DNA from: Lachnospiraceae bacterium
Lineage (GTDB): Bacteria; Bacillota; Clostridia; Lachnospirales; Lachnospiraceae
NCBI GenBank assembly: GCA_900765975.1
Contig: CAAFTS010000019.1
Span: forward strand, 1-14,859
DNA length: 14,859 bases
Direction: 5' to 3'
A model generated the notes under the pieces. It was not told the DNA's origin, did no database searches, and worked only from the letters and a program-made list of their open reading frames with translations. Below, one piece after another: positions 1 to 7,715 of this stretch. How positions within the stretch are numbered: position 1 is the first letter of the stretch; each line of letters starts with the position of its first letter. Made by a program: the position numbers and the translations under genes.

Positions 1-309
1 CGATTCTATACTTCTTTTGATCGGTGTTTCACGTAATTCTGTATCCTCATTTCCAAAATGTTTCCATGCAATACGTAGATTCCAAGTCGACTTTCCTTCA
101 CTGTAACAAACCGTACCGGCAAGAAAATGCAAAAGAAAAGAAAACCGGAATTTTACATCCAACGTTTCTATTGTACCATTACATTTTCCGTCTAACTCAT
201 ACCGGACCGGAACAAAAAGTACAACACAAACTAACAATACCAGAATTCCAAGTATTGCCAGAAGCATCCAGCCTATTATTTTTAAGATTAACAGAAAAAA
301 ATGCAACAT
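1..309 (-). CDS. DUF2953-type membrane protein, N-terminal part (runs off left edge)
   Basis: An open frame of 103 codons runs from the ATG at 309 to the window edge with no stop, so the C-terminal part is missing. The product begins with a long hydrophobic segment (about residues 4-34) ending in the motif LFVPVRY, followed by a soluble beta-rich start with KFRFSFLLHFLAG. This single N-terminal membrane helix followed by a 'VPVRY' segment is the look of DUF2953 proteins, which I recognise from memory; function unknown. In Bacillus the DUF2953 gene ytfI lies next to the spore protein gene ytfJ/gerW, so a gerW homologue may follow outside the window (inference). The start lies 2 nt after the stop of the upstream gene, implying translational coupling and co-transcription with the small gene and the PBP gene. 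Confidence 0.8.
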   Translation of the reverse strand, partial: MLHFFLLILKIIGWMLLAILGILVLLVCVVLFVPVRYELDGKCNGTIETLDVKFRFSFLLHFLAGTVCYSEGKSTWNLRIAWKHFGNEDTELRETPIKRSIES

Positions 310-311
310 AC

Positions 312-656
312 CTATACTCTGCCTTCTTCAAATTTTTTCTGATGGTCTAAAATATATGTTCGGATTTCTGTACCACCAGTCTGATCTAATACTTCTTGTG
401 TTATCTCACGTACCAGTTCTGCAGCATCTAACTCACCGGCTGCAATCCCTACAAGAAAAATTTCTTTCTCATCATAAAATGACTGCTTTAACAATACCGA
501 TGAAAAATACTCCAGATGATTACGCTCATTATTGGCAAGTGTAATCAGCGTAATTCCCGGTTGTAATTTTCGCTCCATCAGATTTTTTATAATTTGATTT
601 TTTTGCCTTTGCATCAATTCGCTTACATATAAATTACAATAACACTTTATTCGCAT
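312..656 (-). CDS. Small conserved-looking protein of unknown function (114 aa)
   Basis: I do not recognise a named domain. The protein is soluble, mixed alpha/beta, with no membrane segment or signal peptide. It begins MRIKCYCNLYVSE, has a lysine-rich first helix, a beta-like segment ITLITLANNE, and a later segment EIFLVGIAAGELDAAELV followed by a glutamate-rich helix and RTYILDH. I have a general memory of similar small proteins beside DUF2953 genes in Lachnospiraceae, which supports a real gene. An earlier in-frame GTG at 665 is possible, but it lies inside the ribosome binding site AAAGGTGG (662-669), 5 nt from the ATG at 656, so ATG 656 is preferred. It starts 45 nt after the PBP stop and ends 2 nt before the DUF2953 start, so it sits inside the operon. 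Confidence 0.75.
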   Translation of the reverse strand: MRIKCYCNLYVSELMQRQKNQIIKNLMERKLQPGITLITLANNERNHLEYFSSVLLKQSFYDEKEIFLVGIAAGELDAAELVREITQEVLDQTGGTEIRTYILDHQKKFEEGRV

Positions 657-701
657 TTTTACCACCTTTATCCGTAATATGTATTCAAAAATGCAATTTG
701 C

Positions 702-2147
702 TTAACCCCCATAATAATAAGCATCTAAAATTTGTTTGGCAATTGGTACTGCTTTTGCTCCATCATTTCCATCGTATCCTTCCACGATTACAGAAATAAC
801 CAATTCCGGGTTATCTACATTGGTAAATCCCACAAACCAGGAATGGGTCTTTTCTCCATCCACCATACTATATTCAGCTGTTCCGGTTTTTCCGGCAGCA
901 GTATACGACTGTCCGCTCAAAAGGGATCCTGTTCCTTCTGTCACAACCGCTGTCATATATTCCTTTAGTTGAGCTGCTTCATCAGGTGTCATAAGTTTTT
1001 TATAACTTTTCGGCACGTTTTTGCTGATTTCTGTCCCCGTATAATTTGTAACCTTTTCTACAAAATAAGGTTCCATCAACGTTCCGCCATTTGCAATCGC
1101 AGCTGTAATCAAGGCCATGTGATATGGATTGGTCAAAGTCTTTCCCTGTCCCATCGCTGTCATCATCATTTCTGCTTCACTTGTATTCTCATCAACCACA
1201 AAAGAACTTTTAGAATATTCTAATTTGCATGGTAGTTTTTTGTTAAACAACAATTCTTCTGCCGTTTTTCGATAGGAGGCTTTATCCAGTGAAAGCCCTA
1301 TATTCGCAAACGATGAGTTACAGGAATTTGCCATAGAACTTCTTAAATCTTGAAATCCATGGACTGTATTATCAAAACATCTTATTGTTGTTTCATTCTG
1401 TGTAATTTCTCCATAACAATCATACGTGTAATTTGCATAATCCGGATGTTCACGCATATATTCCAGAGCCGTTACCACTTTAAAAGTGGAACCTGGAGCA
1501 TAGGCGCCTTGTGTAGCTCGGTTGAGTAATGGACTATTCTCTTCATCTGAATTTAAATACTCCCATTCCGATGCAATTGCATTTGGATCATAGGTAGGTT
1601 TCGAAAGCATTGTTAAAATCTTTCCAGTCGATGCTTCCATTACAACAACTGCCCCTTTATTGTCACCTAAAGCATTGTATGCAGCCTGCTGAAGGTCTGC
1701 ATCTAAGGTTGTGACAATGGTATCCCCCATATCCTTTTCATCCTGAAACTCATTTTGTAGTTTTTCCAAAAAAAATGCATTAGAAGTCAAAAGGCTAAAG
1801 TTTTCTGTTGATTCAAGACCAGTCTTTCCAAAATCCGGATCACTATAACCAATTACATGTGCAAACACATCTCCATACGGATAAACACGATATTCCGTAC
1901 CATCTTCTGCAATCTCAGTTTCTGCCAGAATGATTCCATTGCTGTCTGTTATATCTCCTCGTACAACATGCTCTGCAAAATTGTTCTGACGTTCATTATA
2001 TGGACTGTTTACAATCTCTTTTGCACGCACAATATTAAAATATACCAGATAAGCCATCAAAGCCAAAAACAATAATACAAAGAAATATGTGATTCTAGCG
2101 AACTCTTTGTTTCGGGACTTCTTCGAACCGCGGCTTTTGTTTTCCAT
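702..2147 (-). CDS. Class B penicillin-binding protein (PbpA/FtsI-like transpeptidase), SEDS partner
   Basis: This is a monofunctional D,D-transpeptidase that cross-links peptidoglycan outside the membrane. From ATG 2147 it has 481 residues: a short basic cytoplasmic start, one membrane helix (about 18-39), a short linker, then the transpeptidase domain. All three active-site motifs are present: STFK (220-223, nucleophile Ser220), SCN (275-277) and KTG (420-422). The linker is short compared with the full N-terminal dimerisation/pedestal domain of classical PBP2/FtsI, so it resembles the compact PbpA class that pairs with an adjacent SEDS gene. The frame stays open upstream to a TTG at 2294, with another ATG at 2213, but these would overlap the SEDS gene by 200 or 119 nt. 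ATG 2147 gives a 53-nt overlap and places the helix normally. No strong ribosome binding site precedes it, so coupled translation with the upstream gene is likely. Confidence 0.93.
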   Translation of the reverse strand: MENKSRGSKKSRNKEFARITYFFVLLFLALMAYLVYFNIVRAKEIVNSPYNERQNNFAEHVVRGDITDSNGIILAETEIAEDGTEYRVYPYGDVFAHVIGYSDPDFGKTGLESTENFSLLTSNAFFLEKLQNEFQDEKDMGDTIVTTLDADLQQAAYNALGDNKGAVVVMEASTGKILTMLSKPTYDPNAIASEWEYLNSDEENSPLLNRATQGAYAPGSTFKVVTALEYMREHPDYANYTYDCYGEITQNETTIRCFDNTVHGFQDLRSSMANSCNSSFANIGLSLDKASYRKTAEELLFNKKLPCKLEYSKSSFVVDENTSEAEMMMTAMGQGKTLTNPYHMALITAAIANGGTLMEPYFVEKVTNYTGTEISKNVPKSYKKLMTPDEAAQLKEYMTAVVTEGTGSLLSGQSYTAAGKTGTAEYSMVDGEKTHSWFVGFTNVDNPELVISVIVEGYDGNDGAKAVPIAKQILDAYYYGG

Positions 2148-3552
2148 TCTGCGGTCTGCCTGTCTGCGGTCTCGTTTTACTTGATTTCTTCTTTGTTCTG
2201 CCTGTCGATTCATTTCTAATCGCTCTCTCTCTTTTCTTCTCAATAATTTCTTCTTCGTCTTCTCTAATGATATACAAACCTTGAATAATGCCAAACATAA
2301 TCATGGTACTTAACATAGAACTTCCACCATAACTTACCAATGGCAACGTCACACCTGTAGACGGAATAAATTTTGTCACTCCGCCAATTGTTAAAAATAC
2401 CTGGAAAATGTAACACGTCCCCAAACCAAGTGCGATCAGCTTATAAAAACGATTACGAATTTCCATTGCAATATTTAGGAACATTACATAACAGCTCACA
2501 CAAATCAGAATAAGACACAATGCAAATACAAGCCCCAATTCTTCCGCAATCGCAGAAAAAATAAAGTCTGTCTCAGCAACCGGAATCAGATCCGGACTTC
2601 CCTGACACAATCCCATGCCAAACCAGCTCCCGGTGCCGATTGCAAATAAAGACTGCGCAAGCTGATACCCGCCATCACTATATGTCGCAAATGGATCCTG
2701 CCATGCGGCAACACGCACCTTAATATGTGCAAACAAATGATATCCAATCACTGCTGCTACACTTCCTGCCCCCAAGCCAGCCAGTGCATATAACGGCTGC
2801 TGCGTTGCAACATAAAGCATAACAAGATAGACAACAAATAAAATCAGTGCAGCTCCTAAATCAGTTGAAAGCACAAGAATCAATACATGTGCAGCAGCTA
2901 TTGCAGTTGTCATCACGACATTTTTAAAATCCGTTGATTTTTTCAAACTGGATGCCACAAAAAATACAAATATAATCTTCACAAATTCAGAAGGCTGTAT
3001 TCCGATTCCGGCAATTTCAAATCCTAATTTTGCACCGCCGGAAGTTGCTGCAAATACCGCAACCAGCGCCAAAGCTGCAATGCCAAGTCCTGCATAGACA
3101 TAAGTCAGATCAACTAAAGCTTTCATTTTGCGAATTATAACAGGAACAATCAGACCAATCACAGCTCCCATTCCTGCAAAGATAAACTGTTTCACAGCAC
3201 TATTATAGGAAAGTCTGGTAATCATGATCAGTCCAATACTAATCAACATGCACATATTATTTACGATCAACTTTGAAACCGTCGGGTAAATGACGGAATA
3301 TAACAAAATCACTGCCAAAAGAAGAATCACCTGCACTGCATAAAAAAATAACATCTTCTTTTCACCTGTTTTCAAATACAACACCATATATGCAAGAAAC
3401 TGCATTAAAAACATTACAATATTCTGGCGGATCAATACTGATTTTTCATCCTCCTCATATTCTTTCGTAAATATTGAGAAACACGAAAATGTATAAACGG
3501 CCATCAAAACGATAATGAGGTATTTTGAAACCTCTACAATAATATTAACCAC
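2095..3552 (-). CDS. SEDS-family peptidoglycan glycosyltransferase (FtsW/RodA/SpoVE type)
   Basis: This is a polytopic membrane protein of 485 residues that polymerises lipid II into glycan strands, working with a class B PBP. About ten hydrophobic helices are visible. Family signatures are present: QPSE (186-189), STDLGAA (229-235), the ETDFIFS loop with the likely catalytic Asp329, and the C-terminal TGVTLPLVSYGGSS (399-412). After the last helix comes a long charged, Lys/Arg-rich cytoplasmic tail (about 431-485). The start is a GTG at 3552, preceded by AGGTG at short spacing; the ATG one base earlier is in another frame. The tail-coding sequence overlaps the start of the PBP gene in a different frame. 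It begins 49 nt after the U32 gene. Whether it serves division (FtsW), elongation (RodA) or sporulation (SpoVE) cannot be decided from sequence alone; ZapA nearby favours division weakly. Confidence 0.93.
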   Translation of the reverse strand: MVNIIVEVSKYLIIVLMAVYTFSCFSIFTKEYEEDEKSVLIRQNIVMFLMQFLAYMVLYLKTGEKKMLFFYAVQVILLLAVILLYSVIYPTVSKLIVNNMCMLISIGLIMITRLSYNSAVKQFIFAGMGAVIGLIVPVIIRKMKALVDLTYVYAGLGIAALALVAVFAATSGGAKLGFEIAGIGIQPSEFVKIIFVFFVASSLKKSTDFKNVVMTTAIAAAHVLILVLSTDLGAALILFVVYLVMLYVATQQPLYALAGLGAGSVAAVIGYHLFAHIKVRVAAWQDPFATYSDGGYQLAQSLFAIGTGSWFGMGLCQGSPDLIPVAETDFIFSAIAEELGLVFALCLILICVSCYVMFLNIAMEIRNRFYKLIALGLGTCYIFQVFLTIGGVTKFIPSTGVTLPLVSYGGSSMLSTMIMFGIIQGLYIIREDEEEIIEKKRERAIRNESTGRTKKKSSKTRPQTGRPQNGKQKPRFEEVPKQRVR

Positions 3553-3601
3553 ATTTTCACCTGCTTTTATATTCTGTTCTAAACGGGTTCACTTCAATCT
3601 G

Positions 3602-6016
3602 TTATAAAACTCCACGATTAACATGCCCTCTCGTAATTTTTTCCGGAATAGAAGATAACTCTTTCTGTTCCAAAAACACCTTCCGGTACATTTCTAAGAT
3701 CTCCATAGTTTCCTGTCCTGTCTCAACAGAAAACTGGAGCCGCAAACAACGACTTTGAATTGCATCAATTTCTTCTTTTTTATCCAAAAGAAATAGCGGC
3801 GTTGAATTATAAATTACATTATAGCACTCTCGGCAGTGATTGCGAACAAAAAATGTATTTTGTGTTCGATCTGTCATTTTCACAATGCCTTCCTGCTTTT
3901 TACAGCCAGAGGAAGAATTTGTTACACACTGTGCAGATATCATTACCGGCAGATATCCATAAATCAACAGTTCTCCATTTTGAGTTCCTAAACGTTTGTA
4001 CTCTCTCTGGTTTAATTCCAACGGCATCGTAAACTCATTGATACAATACGATTCCCAAAATTGCTTGGTATATTGATTAAAGACATACAAATTATGGTCC
4101 AAAATCAGCTTTCTGTCAAATCCACTTTTTTTCAAATAGGAAAGGGACTCTATATTTCGAACTAAAACTCCATCAAACAAACGGTTTAATGCCTCTGTAT
4201 ACCGATCCAGAAACAGCTTTTCTGTATGCTCTCTGAAAATATGAGGAAGGGCCAGAAAAACTTCTCTCCCTTGGCTTTGAATCGTTCGACATACCTTTAA
4301 CGCTTCGGCATCATTTAACAAATCTCCTTCCAAAGCACTGTCCACATAAACACGTTTTACGAACGATACCTCCTCAAGCACCTGTAACTGTTCTCTTGTT
4401 TCTACAAGGACACTTAATTTCCTGTCTGAAATAACATTCTCCGCACAATCCTTCGTTATCATTTCTTTCGATTCGTTCTTATTAAGAAAAACTTCCGGTT
4501 CCGAAAAACTACGATGTTTCTGTTCACAAATTGCCCGTTCCAATAGTTCCAGAGCCCGTCTCCGTAATTCATTTAATTGCTGCATGGGTAAAAATACTTC
4601 ACCTTGTATTTCAATTTCCAGTTGTTCAAATTCAAATTCGGTATTTCCAGTTTTTAGCATCTGCTTTCGAATTTTCATCTCATCCAACGGACTTTTCGAT
4701 GCTGCTTCAATCTTCTGTGTTGAACATGTTTCTATCACAATCTCGCCAGATGTTACGATAAATTTTGCATACTCACCAATTAATAAAGATAAAAACCCAT
4801 GAATTCTCTCTTTTATTTTACCGGCTCCATATGTATCAGACAGCTTTTTCAATAGTTGTTCATTTTTTGTACGATAGATAATAGTTCCGGGAGCAAGCTG
4901 CATTCCTTTTGGTACGAGAAGACTTACGTTCTCGCCCTTACGGAAGGACTTTCCAAAGGTATAATTATCTTGTTTGCCACGAAGTTCTAAAACATCTCCT
5001 TTTTCAATCGCAGTCAATGACTTCCCGATGACTTCCCTTCCTTTTTGCCCCTTTACTTGTACGGCAGGAACTCCCGCATGATTTGGTCTTTTCAAACTCA
5101 GCATATTCCTGCCATTATGTTGTTTATAATATCCGCTATTAAAACCACCACGATTATATAAATCCAACAGCATCTCTTTATCTGTTTCCGTAACAGAGAA
5201 CCCTTTTCTCCCTTTTTCCAAATAAAGATCCAGATACTTTCGATATAGCAATGTAACGCCTGCTACATATTCCGGTCGTTTCATACGGCCTTCGATTTTG
5301 AATGAATCAATCCCGGCATCCACCAGATCCGGAATCAACTCCAGGGCACATATATCTTTTGGACTGAGCCAGTGTGCCTTTTCTCCTTTTATTGTATATG
5401 GCAGCCTGCATGGCTGTGCACATTGGCCACGATTTCCACTTCTGCCGCCAATCATACTGCTCAAAAGACACTGCCCCGAATAACAATAACAAAGAGCTCC
5501 GTGTACAAAACATTCAATTTCCATTCCTGTAAGATTTTTCATATTGCGAATTTCCGACAATGATAATTCTCTCGCCGGAACCACACGTGATACGCCTTCC
5601 TGCTTTAAAAAACGTGCCCCTTCCGGTGCGGTAATCGTCATCTGTGTACTGGCATGAATCTCCAGGTCAGGAAAATAAGTCCGAACATATTCCAGAACTC
5701 CCAGATCCTGAACAATCACTGCATCCAAACCGCCTTCATAAAAAGGACGCAGATAATCTCCCAAATCTTGAATTTCAGAATCTTTTAAAAGTGTATTTAC
5801 TGTTAAATAAAATTTTCTCCCATGTAAATGTGCATAGTCAATCGCTTTTAACAATAACTCTTCCGAAAAATTTTCTGCATACGCGCGCGCACCAAAACGA
5901 GAGCCTCCTGCATAAACTGCATCTGCTCCGGCTGCAAGCGCTGCAAGAAAACTGTCATAACTTCCTGCTGGTGCTAAAATTTCAATTTTACGCGTTCTGT
6001 TCTGTTTCTCAACCAT
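3602..6016 (-). CDS. Large U32-family protein with C-terminal extension (RlhA/collagenase-like)
   Basis: The 804-residue protein begins with EILAPAGS (12-19) and carries the U32 barrel with the signature FVHGALC (170-176), a cysteine cluster (C176, C178, C183, C199, C203) in YSGQC...GGRSGNRGQCAQPCR, and FKIEGRMKRPEYV further on. A second half of about 400 residues follows, probably the DUF3656-type region plus a repeated U32-like part, ending with another cysteine pair in RNHCRECYN. U32 proteins are often labelled peptidases or collagenases, but characterised members (RlhA, TrhP/YegQ) are needed for hydroxylation of rRNA or tRNA pyrimidines, with an Fe-S cluster held by the conserved cysteines. 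The size is closer to RlhA-type than to TrhP-type proteins. The ATG at 6016 has GAGGAG 5 nt upstream. It follows the zapA terminator and leads the SEDS/PBP operon; I saw no convincing promoter in 6017-6100. Confidence 0.9.
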   Translation of the reverse strand: MVEKQNRTRKIEILAPAGSYDSFLAALAAGADAVYAGGSRFGARAYAENFSEELLLKAIDYAHLHGRKFYLTVNTLLKDSEIQDLGDYLRPFYEGGLDAVIVQDLGVLEYVRTYFPDLEIHASTQMTITAPEGARFLKQEGVSRVVPARELSLSEIRNMKNLTGMEIECFVHGALCYCYSGQCLLSSMIGGRSGNRGQCAQPCRLPYTIKGEKAHWLSPKDICALELIPDLVDAGIDSFKIEGRMKRPEYVAGVTLLYRKYLDLYLEKGRKGFSVTETDKEMLLDLYNRGGFNSGYYKQHNGRNMLSLKRPNHAGVPAVQVKGQKGREVIGKSLTAIEKGDVLELRGKQDNYTFGKSFRKGENVSLLVPKGMQLAPGTIIYRTKNEQLLKKLSDTYGAGKIKERIHGFLSLLIGEYAKFIVTSGEIVIETCSTQKIEAASKSPLDEMKIRKQMLKTGNTEFEFEQLEIEIQGEVFLPMQQLNELRRRALELLERAICEQKHRSFSEPEVFLNKNESKEMITKDCAENVISDRKLSVLVETREQLQVLEEVSFVKRVYVDSALEGDLLNDAEALKVCRTIQSQGREVFLALPHIFREHTEKLFLDRYTEALNRLFDGVLVRNIESLSYLKKSGFDRKLILDHNLYVFNQYTKQFWESYCINEFTMPLELNQREYKRLGTQNGELLIYGYLPVMISAQCVTNSSSGCKKQEGIVKMTDRTQNTFFVRNHCRECYNVIYNSTPLFLLDKKEEIDAIQSRCLRLQFSVETGQETMEILEMYRKVFLEQKELSSIPEKITRGHVNRGVL

Positions 6017-6100
6017 CTGTGCTCCTCTAATGAAATCAATTCTAACTACTTACAAAAAATTCTATCATACTACATCTTTAAACAATAGCTATCATAGATA

Positions 6101-6130
6101 TAAAAGAGGCTGTCATATAGAAGACAGCCT
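6101..6130 (-). terminator. Rho-independent terminator after zapA
   Basis: On the minus strand an 8-bp perfect stem (AGGCTGTC/GACAGCCT, arms 6123-6130 and 6107-6114) with an 8-nt loop is followed by CTTTTA. The stem is GC-moderate and the U-run is short (four), so efficiency may be partial. It sits 9 nt after the zapA stop and separates zapA from the U32/SEDS/PBP unit. Confidence 0.75.
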
Positions 6131-6138
6131 GTTATTCC

Positions 6139-6549
6139 TTACTTTCTGCGATTCTTCATCTCTGTTTCGAGTTTTACGATCTGCATCTGTAAATCATTAT
6201 TTTCTTCTTTCATCTTTGCCAGTTCTTTTTCTGCGTTCTCCAGCTTAATCTGTACGGAAATCAATTCATGTTTCAGATCGTACATCTCTTTATCTTTCAG
6301 TTCGATATCACTTTCCAGTGAATCTCCCTGCTTTTTTGCTTTAAAATAATCATCTGCAATATTCAGTGCAAGGAGTACGTTACGTGTATCAGCACTTTGT
6401 TTGCGGTAGCCCTCACTGTTGGTACACTCCGTAATCTTATGATTTAAATAAGAAGATACTTTTTGTAAATACTCTTCCCCCTCAAATCCACTTAACGTAT
6501 ATACTTTTCCGCCGATTAAAACTTCTGTAAAATGTTTTGCTGAACTCAT
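6139..6549 (-). CDS. zapA: Cell division protein ZapA
   Basis: ZapA binds FtsZ filaments and promotes Z-ring bundling in the cytoplasm. The 136-residue product has the ZapA N-terminal globular domain (about 5-70): VLIGGKVYTLSG, then EEYLQKVSSYLNHKI, then the NVLLALNIADDYFK helix. A long charged coiled coil follows (about 70-133), which mediates dimerisation. An upstream in-frame ATG at 6576 coincides with the predicted transcription start of the promoter at 6581-6609. The ATG at 6549 instead has a strong GGAGG 5 nt upstream (6554-6561), so I chose 6549. The gene has its own promoter and terminator and so looks monocistronic, although read-through from ruvB is possible. Its position before a SEDS/PBP operon suits a division role. 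Confidence 0.92.
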   Translation of the reverse strand: MSSAKHFTEVLIGGKVYTLSGFEGEEYLQKVSSYLNHKITECTNSEGYRKQSADTRNVLLALNIADDYFKAKKQGDSLESDIELKDKEMYDLKHELISVQIKLENAEKELAKMKEENNDLQMQIVKLETEMKNRRK

Positions 6550-6553
6550 AGCT

Positions 6554-6561
6554 TCCTCCCC
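6554..6561 (-). promoter_or_regulatory. Ribosome binding site deciding the zapA start
   Basis: GGGGAGGA on the minus strand, 5 nt before ATG 6549. No such site precedes the alternative ATG at 6576, so this fixes the shorter reading of ZapA. Confidence 0.8.
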
Positions 6562-6580
6562 ATGCGTTTCTTTCATAGCT

Positions 6581-6609
6581 ATTATAAACTATTCGGATGT
6601 AAAAACCAA
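6581..6609 (-). promoter_or_regulatory. Sigma-A-type promoter for zapA
   Basis: Minus-strand TTGGTT (6604-6609), a 17-nt spacer, and a perfect TATAAT (6581-6586). The predicted transcription start (about 6574) falls at the upstream ATG, which gives a 5' leader of about 25 nt to the chosen zapA start. Confidence 0.7.
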
Positions 6610-6687
6610 CTGTTTTTTCAATGTTTTCTATTTTCTTTCTCAAAAATTGTATACATGAATACGTTCTACTTTTCTTTTTTTCATCTT

Positions 6688-7680
6688 CTATTGAGAGATT
6701 CCAAGATGCTGATATGCTAACTCCGTGACAACACGTCCTCTGGGAGTCCGTTGTATAAAACCATTTTTTAATAAATATGGTTCATATACATCTTCCAATG
6801 TTCCAGCATCTTCAGAAATAGATGCGGCAAGTGTATCCAAGCCAACCGGACCACCTTGAAAACGCTCAATCATCGTCAATAATATATTACGGTCAATATG
6901 ATCCAATCCATATTTGTCTACATCTAACAGATCCAGTGCATAATTAGCAACTTCTTCGGTAATCACGCCATCATATTTCACCTGTGCAAAATCACGCACT
7001 CGTTTAAGCAGACGATTTGCCAAACGTGGGGTTCCTCGTGATCGTTTTGCGAGTTCAACAGCTCCTTTTTCTTCAATTTCAACTTGAAGTACCTGCGCCG
7101 ATCGTAAAATAATTGTCGTCAATTCTTCCTCCGTATAAAATTCCAAATGATGAATGACTCCGAAACGATCTCTCAGCGGAGCAGTCAGCATCCCTGCACG
7201 CGTTGTAGCTCCGACCAGGGTAAACTTCGGCAGATCCAGGCGGATGGAACGAGCAGTTGCACCTTTTCCAATCATAATATCAATTGCATAATCTTCCATA
7301 GCCGGATAAAGCACTTCTTCAACCTGACGGTTTAACCGATGAATCTCATCTACAAATAATATATCATTTTCCTGCAAATTATTTAAAATAGCTGCCATTT
7401 CACCTGGTTTTTCAATTGCAGGACCCGAGGTTATTTTAATATTTACACCCATTTCATTTGCTATAATTCCGGCCAGCGTAGTCTTTCCCAATCCCGGCGG
7501 GCCGTAAAAGAGCACATGATCCAGTGCATCTCCGCGCTCTTTCGCCGCCTGGATATAAATATCTAACGTATGCTTAGCTTTTTCCTGACCAATATAATCT
7601 TTCAAATACTGGGGTCTGAGATGATTTTCAATTTTAATATCTTCTTCCAGATTCTCTGTTGTAATAATTCTTTTTGCCAT
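6688..7680 (-). CDS. ruvB: Holliday junction branch migration helicase RuvB
   Basis: RuvB is the hexameric AAA+ motor that drives branch migration of Holliday junctions together with RuvA, handing them to a resolvase. The 330-residue product has the normal family length. Visible are [12 protein letters not shown] near the N-terminus, Walker [10 protein letters not shown] (60-68), Walker B FVDEIH (109-114), the sensor-1 motif VGATTRAG, the sensor-2 region [10 protein letters not shown], and the C-terminal winged helix with QRTPRGRV. The ATG at 7680 has AGAGGA about 6 nt upstream. It follows ruvA by 35 nt, the standard ruvAB arrangement. No LexA-type box was found in front of the cluster. No ruvC is present in the window, as expected for Firmicutes, where RecU often serves instead. 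Confidence 0.98.
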   Translation of the reverse strand: MAKRIITTENLEEDIKIENHLRPQYLKDYIGQEKAKHTLDIYIQAAKERGDALDHVLFYGPPGLGKTTLAGIIANEMGVNIKITSGPAIEKPGEMAAILNNLQENDILFVDEIHRLNRQVEEVLYPAMEDYAIDIMIGKGATARSIRLDLPKFTLVGATTRAGMLTAPLRDRFGVIHHLEFYTEEELTTIILRSAQVLQVEIEEKGAVELAKRSRGTPRLANRLLKRVRDFAQVKYDGVITEEVANYALDLLDVDKYGLDHIDRNILLTMIERFQGGPVGLDTLAASISEDAGTLEDVYEPYLLKNGFIQRTPRGRVVTELAYQHLGISQ

Positions 7681-7715
7681 ATCATTCCTCTTGCACTAAA
7701 ATCATTTTCAATCTA

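Noticed and set aside
24..350. Plus-strand open frame opposite the DUF2953 gene
   Set aside because: It is antisense to a frame with a clear membrane helix and family motif, has no recognisable domain and no good ribosome binding site. The same holds for other plus-strand frames, such as 5644-6030 and 9562-9885, which lie opposite well-identified genes.
2148..2294. Long N-terminal form of the PBP starting at TTG 2294
   Set aside because: It uses a rare TTG start without a ribosome binding site and would overlap the SEDS gene by 200 nt. The membrane helix is correctly placed with ATG 2147.
6017..6100. Promoter for the U32/SEDS/PBP operon with TATGATAG repeats
   Set aside because: TATGATAG occurs twice, 27 nt apart, and TTGTTT lies 15 nt before TAGAAT, but no pair has both acceptable hexamers and 16-18 nt spacing, so no site is called.
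6655..6670. Possible LexA-like or palindromic site (GAACGTATTC / GTATTCATGTATAC) after ruvB
   Set aside because: The spacing does not fit the GAAC-N4-GTTC SOS box, the palindrome has two mismatches, and it lies downstream of ruvB rather than before the ruv genes.
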